Positions 51,751 to 62,000 of a stretch of 64,000 bases of DNA are shown in pieces (position 1 is the stretch's first letter; each line of letters starts with the position of its first letter). A model generated the notes under the pieces. The model had not been told where the DNA came from. It ran no database searches and was given only the letters and a program-made list of their open reading frames with translations. Source of the stretch: Calliopsis andreniformis (Eukaryota > Arthropoda > Insecta > Hymenoptera > Andrenidae); contig NW_027480449.1 of NCBI RefSeq assembly GCF_051401765.1, positions 4,898,001 through 4,962,000 of the forward strand. The letters are read 5' to 3'. Both the position numbers and the translations under genes were made by a program.

Positions 51751-51890
51751 GGTTGAGTGATGAGAATTGAGGTTTGTGAATAGAGATTTGAAGATTGCAG
51801 ATTGAGTATTGAGTATTGAAAACTGTGAATTGAGTATATTATATTGAGGATTGAGGATTGACAACTGATAGTTGATGTCTGAGGGCTGAA
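51751..51890 (+). repeat. 140-bp core, type F (first of 3)
   Basis: Marked by GTTTGTG AATAGAG, by TATATTA TATTGAG in place of TATATTC, and by AACTGAT AGTTGAT GTCTGAG. Starts: 51751, 54452, 61188. The AGTTGAT unit makes the internal dyad perfect. The F copy at 51751 has GAGGTTTGTG where the other two have GATGTTTGTG. Confidence 0.88.
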
Positions 51891-53980
51891 GATTGAGGAT
51901 TCCGTATTGAGGATTCAGAATTGAAATTTGAGGACTGAGCATTGAGGATTGAAGATTGAGTATTGAGGACTGAAGGTTGACGATCGAGGATTGAGGATAG
52001 AACATTGAGGATTGAAGATTGAGGATTGAGGGTTGAAGATTGAGGATCGAGGATTGAGGATTGAGGATTGAGGATTGAGGATTGAGGATTGAGGATTGAG
52101 GATTGAGGATTGAAGATTGAGTATTGAGGATTGAAGATTGAGGATTGAGGATTGAGGATTGAGGATTGAGGATTGAAGATTGAGTACTGAGGATTGAAGA
52201 TTAAGATTGAGGATTGAGGATTGAGGACTGAGGATTGAGGATTGAGGATTGAAGGTTCAGTATTGAGGATTGAAGATTGAGAATTGAGGATTGAGGATTG
52301 AGCGTTGAGGACTGAGTGTTGAGGGTTGAGTGATGAGAATTGATGATTGTGGATAGAGATTTGAAGATTGCAGATTGAGTATTGAGTATTGAAAGCTGTG
52401 AATTGAGTATATTCTATTGAGGATTGAGGATTGACAACTGATTGTTGAGGACTGAGGGCTGAAGATTGAGGATTCCGTATTGAGGATTCAGAATTGAAAT
52501 TTGAGGACCGAGCATTGAGGATTGAAGATTGAGTATTGAGGATTGAAGATTGAGAATTGAGGATTGAGGATTGAGGATTGAGGATGAGGGCTGAGGGTTG
52601 AGGATTGAGGTTTGAGGACTGAGGACTGAGGATTGAGTATTGAGAATTGAGTATTGAGGATTGAGGATTGAAGATTGAGTATTGAGGATTGAAGATTGAC
52701 GATTGAGGATTGAGGATTGAGGATTGAGGATTGAGGATTGAGGATTGAAGATTGAGTATTGAGGATTGAAGGTAGAGGATTGAGGATTGAGAATTGAGGA
52801 TTGAGGCTTGATGATTGAGTACTGAGGATTGAAGATTAACATTGGGAATTGAGGATTGAGGATTGAGGATTGAGGATTGAGGATTGAAGATTGAGTATTG
52901 AGGATTGAAGATTGAGGATTGAGGATTGAGGATTGAGGATTGAGGATTGAAGATTGAGTACTGAGGATTGAAGATTAAGATTGAGGATTGAGGATTGAGG
53001 ACTGAGGATTGAGGATTGAGGATTGAAGGTTCAGTATTGAGGATTGAAGATTGAGAATTGAGGATTGAGGATTGAGCGTTGAGGACTGAGTGTTGAGGGT
53101 TGAGTGATGAGAATTGATGATTGTGGATAGAGATTTGAAGATTGCAGATTGAGTATTGAGTATTGAAAGCTGTGAATTGAGTATATTCTATTGAGGATTG
53201 AGGATTGACAACTGATTGTTGAGGACTGAGGGCTGAAGATTGAGGATTCCGTATTGAGGATTCAGAATTGAAATTTGAGGACCGAGCATTGAGGATTGAA
53301 GATTGAGTATTGAGGATTGAAGATTGAGAACTGAGGATTGAGGATTGAGGATTGAGGACTGAGGACTGAGGATTGAGGATTGAAGGTTCAGTATTGAGGA
53401 TTGAAGATTGAGAATTGAGGATTGAGGATGGAGGATTGAGGATGAGGGCTGAGGGTTGAGGATTGAGGTAGAGGACTGAGGACTGAGGATTGAGGATTGA
53501 GAATTGAGGATTGAGGATTGAGGGTTGAAGATTGAGGATTGGGTATTGAGGATTGAGGATTGAGGATTGAGGATTGAGGATTGAGGATTGAAGATTGAGT
53601 ATTGAGGACTGAAGGTTGACGATCGAGGATTGAGGATAGAACATTGAGGATTGAAGATTGAGGATTGAGGGTTGAAGATTGAGGATCGAGGATTGAGGAT
53701 TGAGGATTGAGGATTGAGGATTGAAGAATGAGGATTGAGGATTGAAGATTGAGGATTGAGTATTGAAGACTGAGTATTGAGGATTGAAGATTGAGGATTG
53801 AGGAGTGAGTACAGAAAATTGAGGATTTGGGACTGAGGATTGAAGATTGGGGTTTGAGGATCGAGGATTGAGGATTGAGGATTGAGGATTGAGCATTGAG
53901 GATTGAAGATTGAGGATTGAGGATTGAGGATTGAGGATTGAGGATTGAGGATTGAAGATTGAATATTGATGATTAAACAT
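51839..53980 (-). other. 713-codon open frame, probably not a gene
   Basis: The same NPQSSIL-type repeat peptide, crossing one complete F/E/E group of cores. The related frame at the right (61276-62796, 506 codons) has the same start but a different interior, because the module content differs. No ribosome-binding site or start context can be recognised in this monotonous sequence. Other long frames of the same nature: 38286-40010, 18504-20195, 13572-15176, 25258-26862, 31658-33055, 33021-34367 and 44263-45609. Confidence 0.82.
52324..52463 (+). repeat. 140-bp core, type E (first of 4)
   Basis: Marked by GATTGTG at unit 4 (GATGATTGTGG in context) and AGCTGTG in place of AACTGTG, with TATATTC TATTGAG following. 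Starts: 52324, 53098, 55226, 61962. It is preceded by a CGTTGAG unit and followed by GATTCCG. It occurs only to the right of 52 kb. Confidence 0.88.
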
Positions 53981-55840
53981 TGAGGGTTGAGGATTGAGGG
54001 TTGTGGATTGAGGACGAGGACTGAGTGTTGAATATTGATGTCTGAGGTCTGAGGATTGAGGATTGAGAATTGAGAATTGAGGATTGAGGATTGAAGATTG
54101 AGGATTGGGTATTGAGGATTGACGAATGAGGATTGAGGATTGAGGATTGAGGATTGAGGATTCAGGATTGAGGATTGAAGATTGAGTATTGAGGATTGAC
54201 GGTAGAGGATTGAGGATTGAGAATTGAGGATTGAGGATTGAAGATTGAGTATTGGGGATTGAAGATTGAGGATTGAGGATTGAGGATTGAGGATTGAGGA
54301 TTGAAGATTGAGTACTGAGGATTGAAGATTAAGATTGAGGATTGAGGGTTGAGGACTGAGGATTGAGGATTGACGATTGAAGGTACAGTATTGAGGTTTG
54401 AAGATTGAGAATTGAGGATTGAGGATTGAACATTGAGGACTGAGTGTTGAGGGTTGAGTGATGAGAATTGATGTTTGTGAATAGAGATTTGAAGATTGCA
54501 GATTGAGTATTGAGTATTGAAAACTGTGAATTGAGTATATTATATTGAGGATTGAGGATTGACAACTGATAGTTGATGTCTGAGGGCTGAAGATTGAGGA
54601 TTCCGTATTGAGGATTCAGAATTGAAATTTGAGGACTGAGCATTGAGGATTGAAGATTGAGTTTTGAGGATTGAAGATTGAGAATTGAGGATTGAGGATT
54701 GAGGATTGAGGATGAGGGCTGAGGGTTGAGGATTGAGGTTTGAGGACTGAGGACTGAGGATTGAGTATTGAGAATTGAGTATTGAGGATTGAGGATTGAA
54801 GATTGAGTATTGAGGATTGAAGATTAACGATTGAGGATTGAGGATTGAGGATTGAGGATTGAGGATTGAGGATTGAAGATTGAGTATTGAGGATTGAAGG
54901 TAGAGGATTGAGGATTGAGAATTGAGGATTGAGGCTTGATGATTGAGTACTGAGGATTGAAGATTAACATTGGGGATTGAGGATTGAGGATTGAGGATTG
55001 AGGATTGAGGATTGAAGATTGAGTATTGAGGATTGAAGATTGAGGATTGAGGATTGAGGATTGAGGATTGAGGATTGAAGATTGAGTACTGAGGATTGAA
55101 GATTAAGATTGAGGATTGAGGATTGAGGACTGAGGATTGAGGATTGAGGATTGAAGGTTCAGTATTGAGGATTGAAGATTGAGAATTGAGGATTGAGGAT
55201 TGAGCGTTGAGGACTGAGTGTTGAGGGTTGAGTGATGAGAATTGATGATTGTGGATAGAGATTTGAAGATTGCAGATTGAGTATTGAGTATTGAAAGCTG
55301 TGAATTGAGTATATTCTATTGAGGATTGAGGATTGACAACTGATTGTTGAGGACTGAGGGCTGAAGATTGAGGATTCCGTATTGAGGATTCAGAATTGAA
55401 ATTTGAGGACCGAGCATTGAGGATTGAAGATTGAGTATTGAGGATTGAAGATTGAGAACTGAGGATTGAGGATTGAGGATTGAGTATGAGGGCTGAGGGT
55501 TGAGGATTGAGGTTTGAGGACTGAGGACTGAGGATTGAGGATTGAGAATTGAGGATTGAGGATTGAGGGTTGAAGATTGAGGATTGGGTATTGAGGATTG
55601 AAGAATGAGGATTGAGGATTGAGGATTGAGGATTGAGGATTGAGGATTGAGGATTGAAGATTGAGTATTGAGGATTGAAGGTTGACGATCGAGGATTGAG
55701 GATTGAGGATTGAGGATTGAAGATTGAGTACTGAGGATTGAAGATTAAGATTGAGGATTGAGGATTGAGGACTGAGGATTGAGGATTGACGATTGAAGGT
55801 TCAGTATTGAGGATTGAAGGCTGAGAATTGAGAATTGAGG

Positions 55841-58800
55841 ATTGAACATTGAGGACTGAGTGTTGAGGGTTGAGTGATGAGAATTGATGTTTGTGGATAC
55901 AGATTTGAAGATTGCAGATTGAGTATTGAGTATTGAAAACTGTGAATTGAGTATATTCTATTGAGGATTGAGGATTGACAACTGATTGTTGAGGTCTGAG
56001 GGCTGAAGATTGAGGGTTCCGGATTGAGGATTCAGAATTGAAATTTGAGGACTGAACATTGAGGATTGAAGATTGAGTATTGACGATTGAAGATTGAGAA
56101 TTGAGGATTGAGGATTGAGGATTGAGGATGAGGGCTGAGGGTTGATGATTGAGGTTTGAGGACTGAGGACCGAGGATTGAGGATTGAGAATTGAGGATTG
56201 AGGATTGAGGGTTGAAGATTGAGGTTTGGGTATTGAGGATTGAAGAATGAGGATTGAGGATTGAGGATTGAGGAATGAGGAGTGAATATTGAGTATTGAG
56301 GATTGAAGATCGACTATTGAGAATTGAGGATTGAGGATTGAGGGTTGAAGATTGAGGATTGGGTATTGAGGATTGAAGAATGAGGATTGAGGATTGAGGA
56401 TTGAGGATTGAGGATTGAGGATTGAAGATTGAGTATTGAGGACTGAAGGTTGACGATCGAGGATTGAGGATTGAGGATTAAGGATTGAAGATTGAGTACT
56501 GAGGATTGAAGATTAAGATTGAGGATTGAGGATTGAGGACTGAGGATTGAGGATTGACGATTGAAGGTACAGTATTGAGGTTTGAAGATTGAGAATTGAG
56601 GATTGAGGATTGAACATTGAGGGCTGAGTGTTGAGGGTTGAGTGATGAGAATTGATGTTTGTGGATACAGATTTGAAGATTGCAGATTGAGTATTGAGTA
56701 TTGAAAACTGTGAATTGAGTATATTCTGTTGAGGATTGAGGATTGACAACTGATTGTTGAGGTCTGAGGGCTGAAGATTGAGGGTTCCGGATTGAGGATT
56801 CAGAATTGAAATTTGAGGACTGAGCACTGAGGATTGAAGATTGAGTATTGAGGATTGAAGATTGAGAATTGAGGATTGAGGATTGAGGATTGAGGATTGA
56901 GGATGAGGGCTGAGGGTTGATGATTGAGGTTTGAGGACTGAGGACTGAGGATTGAGGATTGAGAATTGAGGATTGAGGATTGAGGGTTGAAGATTGAGGA
57001 TTGGGTATTGAGGATTGAAGAATGAGGATTGAGGATTGAGGATTGAGGATTGAGGAGTGAATATTGAGTATTGAGGATTGAAGATCGACTATTGAGGATT
57101 GCGAATTGAGGATTGCGGGTTGAGGATTGAGGATTGAAGATTGAGTATTGAGGATTGAAGGTTGAGGATTGTGGATTGAGGATTGAGGATTGAGGCTTGA
57201 ATATTGAGGATTGGGGACTGAGTGTTGAGGGTTAAGTGATGAGAATTGATGTTTGTGGATAGAGATTTGAAGATTGCAGGTTGAGTATTGTGTATTGAAA
57301 ACTGTGAAATCATGATATTCTATTGAGGATTGAGGATGGACCACTGACTGTGGAGGACTGAGGGCTGAAGATTGAGGATTCAGGATTGGGGATTGAGGAT
57401 TGAGGTTTGAGGACTGAGGATTGAGGATTGAGGATTGAGGATTGAGGATTGAGGATTGAGGATTGAAAACTGAGGATCGGGTATTGAGGATTGAACATTG
57501 ATGATTGAGGATTGAGGATTGAGGATTGAGGATTGAGGATTGAGGATTGAAGATTAAGATTGAGGATTGAGGATTGAGGATTGCGAATTGAGGATTGCGG
57601 GTTGAGGATTGAGGATTGAAGATTGAGTATTGAGGATTGAAGGTTGAGGATTGTGGATTGAGGATTGAGGATTGAGGCTTGAATATTGAGGATTGGGGAC
57701 TGAGTGTTGAGGGTTGAGTGATGAGAATTGATGTTTGTGGATAGAGATTTGAAGATTGCAGGTTGAGTATTGAGTATTGAAAACTGTGAAATCATGATAT
57801 TCTATTGAGGATTGAGGATGGACCACTGACTGTGGAGGACTGAGGGCTGAAGATTGAGGATTGAGGATTGAGGATTGAGGATTGAGGATTGAGGATTGAA
57901 GATTGAGTATCGAGGATTGAAGATTGAGGATTGAGTATTGAGGATTGAGGATTGAGGATTGAAGATTGAGGTTTGAGGATTGAGGATTGAGGATTGAGGG
58001 TTGAAGATTGAGGATTGGGTATTGAGGATTGAATAATGAGGATTGAGGATTGAGTATTGAGGATTGAGGATTGAAGATTGAGTACTGAGGATTGAAGATT
58101 AAGATTGAGGGTTGAGGATTGAGGATTGAGGATTGAGGTATGAGGATTGAAGATTGAGGATTGCGTATTGAGGATAGAACATTGAGGATTGAAGATTGAG
58201 GATTGAGGGTTGAAGATTGAGGAGCGAGGATTGAGGATTGAGGATTGAGGATTGAGGATTGAAGAATGAGGATTGAGGATTGAAGATTGAGGATTGAGTA
58301 TTGAAGACTGAGTATTGAGGATTGAAGATTGAGGATTGAGGAGTGAGTACAGAAAATTGAGGATTTGGGACTGAGGATTGAAGATTGGGGTTTGAGGATC
58401 GAGGATTGAGGATTGAGGATTGAGGATTGAGCATTGAGGATTGAAGATTGAGGATTGAGGATTGAGGATTGAGGATTGAGGATTGAGGATTGAAGATTGA
58501 ATATTGATGATTAAACATTGAGGGTTGAGGATTGAGGGTTGTGGATTGAGGACGAGGACTGAGTGTTGAATATTGATGTCTGAGGTCTGAGGATTGAGGA
58601 TTGAGAATTGAGAATTGAGGATTGAGGATTGAAGATTGAGGATTGGGTATTGAGGATTGACGAATGAGGATTGAGGATTGAGGATTGAGGATTGAGGATT
58701 CAGGATTGAGGATTGAAGATTGAGTATTGAAGATTGACGGTAGAGGATTGAGGATTGAGGATTGAGGATTGAGGATTGAAGATTGAGTATTGGGGATTGA

Positions 58801-59050
58801 AGATTGAGGATTGAGGATTGAGGATTGAGGATTGAGGATTGAAGATTGAGTACTGACGATTGAAGATTAAGATTGAGGATTGAGGATTGAGGACTGAGTG
58901 TTGAGGGTTGAGTGATGAGAATTGATGTTTGTGGATAGAGATTTGAAGATTGCAGGTTGAGTATTGAGTATTGAAAACTGTGAAATCATGATATTCTATT
59001 GAGGATTGAGGATGGACCACTGACTGTGGAGGACTGTGTGCTGAAGATTG
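55841..59050 (+). repeat. D, D, B, B, B modules; start of the 9.44-kb copy
   Basis: Cores: D 55868, D 56636, B 57230, B 57712, B 58906. From about 56690 the sequence follows 47255 onward with an offset of 9444, later 9423 and 9437 bp. The source core at 47199 is a C/D hybrid, while the core at 56636 is D throughout, so homology begins at or near the hybrid's breakpoint. The first D at 55868 is followed by another D (768 bp), the only place where D is not followed by B. Confidence 0.8.
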
Positions 59051-62000
59051 AGGATTGAGGATTGAGGATTCAGGATTGAGGATTGAGGATTGAAGATTGA
59101 GTATCGAGGATTGAAGATTGAGGATTGAGGATTGAGGATTGAGGATTGAGGATTGAGGATTGAAGATTGAGGTTTGAGGATTGAGGATTGAGGATTGAGG
59201 GTTGAAGATTGAGGATTGGGTATTGAAGATTGAATAATGAGGATTGAGGATTGAGTATTGAGGATTGAGGATTGAAGATTGAGTACTGAGGATTGAAGAT
59301 TAAGATTGAGGGTTGAGGATTGAGGATTGAGGATTGAGGTATGAGGATTGAAGATTGAGGTTTGCGTATTGAGGATAGAACGTTGAGGATTGAAGATTGA
59401 GGATTGAGGGTTGAAGATTGAGGATCGAGGATTGAGGATTGAGGATTGAGGATTGAGGATTGAAGAATGAGGATTGAGGATTGAAGATTGAGGATTGAGT
59501 ATTGAAGACTGAGTATTGAGGATTGAAGATTGAGGATTGAGGAGTGAGTACAGAAAATTGAGGATTTGGGACTGAGGATTGAAGATTGGGGTTTGAGGAT
59601 CGAGGATTGAGGATTGAGGATTGAGGATTGAGCATTGAGGATTGAAGATTGAGGATTGAGGATTGAGGATTGAGGATTGAGGATTGAGGATTGAAGATTG
59701 AATATTGATGATTAAACATTGAGGGTTGAGGATTGAGGGTTGTGGATTGAGGACGAGGACTGAGTGTTGAATATTGATGTCTGAGGTCTGAGGATTGAGG
59801 ATTGGGAATTGAGAATTGAGGATTGAGGATTGAAGATTGAGGATTGGGTATTGAGGATTGACGAATGAGGATTGAGGATTGAGGATTGAGGATTGAGGAT
59901 TCAGGATTGAGGATTGAAGATTGAGTATTGAAGATTGACGGTAGAGGATTGAGGATTGAGGATTGAAGATTGAGTATTGGGGATTGAAGATTGAGGATTG
60001 AGGATTGAGGATTGAGGATTGAGGATTGAAGATTGAGTACTGAGGATTGAAGATTAAGATTGAGGATTGAGGATTGAGGACTGAGGACTGAGGATTGAGG
60101 ATTGAAGGCTCAGTATTGAGGATTGAAGATTGAGAATTGAGGATTGAGGATGGAGGATTGAGGATGAGGGCTGAGGGTTGAGGATTGAGGTAGAGGACTG
60201 AGGACTGAGGATTGAGGATTGAGAATTGAGGATTGAGGATTGAGGGTTGAAGATTGAGGATTGGGTATTGAGGATTAAAGAATGAGGATTGAAGATTGAG
60301 GATTGAGGATTGAGGATTGAGGATTGAAGATTGAGTATTGAGGACTGAAGGTTGACGATCGAGGATTGAGGATAGAACATTGAGGATTGAAGATTGAGGA
60401 TTGAGGGTTGAAGATTGAGGATCGAGGATTGAGGATTGAGGATTGAGGATTGAGGATTGAAGAATGAGGATTGAGGATTGAAGATTGAGGATTGAGTATT
60501 GAAGACTGAGTATTGAGGATTGAAGATTGAGGATTGAGGAGTGAGTACAGAAAATTGAGGATTTGGGACTGAGGATTGAAGATTGGGGTTTGAGGATCGA
60601 GGATTGAGGATTGAGGATTGAGGATTGAGCATTGAGGATTGAAGATTGAGGATTGAGGATTGAGGATTGAGGATTGAGGATTGAGGATTGAAGATTGAAT
60701 ATTGATGATTAAACATTGAGGCTTGAGGATTGAGGGTTGTGGATTGAGGACGAGGACTGAGTGTTGAATATTGATGTCTGAGGTCTGAGGATTGAGGATT
60801 GAGAATTGAGAATTGAGGATTGAGGATTGAAGATTGAGGATTGGGTATTGAGGATTGACGAATGAGGATTGATGATTGAGGATTGAGGATTGAGGATTCA
60901 GGATTGAGGATTGAAGATTGAGTATTGAGGATTGACGGTAGAGGATTGAGGATTGAGAATTGAGGATTGAGGATTGAAGATTGAGTATTGGGGATTGAAG
61001 ATTGAGGATTGAGGATTGAGGATTGAGGATTGAGGATTGAAGATTGAGTACTGAGGATTGAAGATTAAGATTGAGGATTGAGGATTGAGGACTGAGGATT
61101 GAGGATTGACGATTGAAGGTACAGTATTGAGGTTTGAAGATTGAGAATTGAGGACTGAGGATTGAACATTGAGGACTGAGTGTTGAGGGTTGAGTGATGA
61201 GAATTGATGTTTGTGAATAGAGATTTGAAGATTGCAGATTGAGTATTGAGTATTGAAAACTGTGAATTGAGTATATTATATTGAGGATTGAGGATTGACA
61301 ACTGATAGTTGATGTCTGAGGGCTGAAGATTGAGGATTCCGTATTGAGGATTCAGAATTGAAATTTGAGGACTGAGCATTGAGGATTGAAGATTGAGTAT
61401 TGAGGATTGAAGATTGAGAATTGAGGATTGAGGATTGAGGATTGAGGATGAGGGCTGAGGGTTGAGGATTGAGGTTTGAGGACTGAGGACTGAGGATTGA
61501 GTATTGAGAATTGAGTATTGAGGATTGAGGATTGAAGATTGAGTATTGAGGATTGAAGATTGACGATTGAGGATTGAGGATTGAGGATTGAGGATTGAGG
61601 ATTGAGGATTGAAGATTGAGTATTGAGGATTGAAGGTAGAGGATTGAGGATTGAGAATTGAGGATTGAGGCTTGATGATTGAGTACTGAGGATTGAAGAT
61701 TAAGATTGGGGATTGAGGATTGAGGATTGAGGATTGAGGATTGAGGATTGAAGATTGAGTATTGAGGATTGAAGATTGAGGATTGAGGATTGAGGATTGA
61801 GGATTGAGGATTGAAGATTGAGTACTGAGGATTGAAGATTAAGATTGAGGATTGAGGATTGAGGACTGAGGATTGAGGATTGAGGATTGAAGGTTCAGTA
61901 TTGAGGATTGAAGATTGAGAATTGAGGATTGAGGATTGAGCGTTGAGGACTGAGTGTTGAGGGTTGAGTGATGAGAATTGATGATTGTGGATAGAGATTT

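Larger units (their letters stand above)
50591..55840 (+). repeat. E/F module region
   Basis: This is a distinct part of the array. Cores are F at 51751, E at 52324, E at 53098, F at 54452 and E at 55226. Types E and F occur only in the right fifth of the window. L2 landmarks are at 51109 and 53810. E cores repeat at 774 bp (52324 and 53098), and the F to E spacing is 573 or 774 bp. Units such as GAGGTAGAGG and GATGGAG-like variants (around 50712 and 53430) are common here and rare to the left. Confidence 0.85.
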
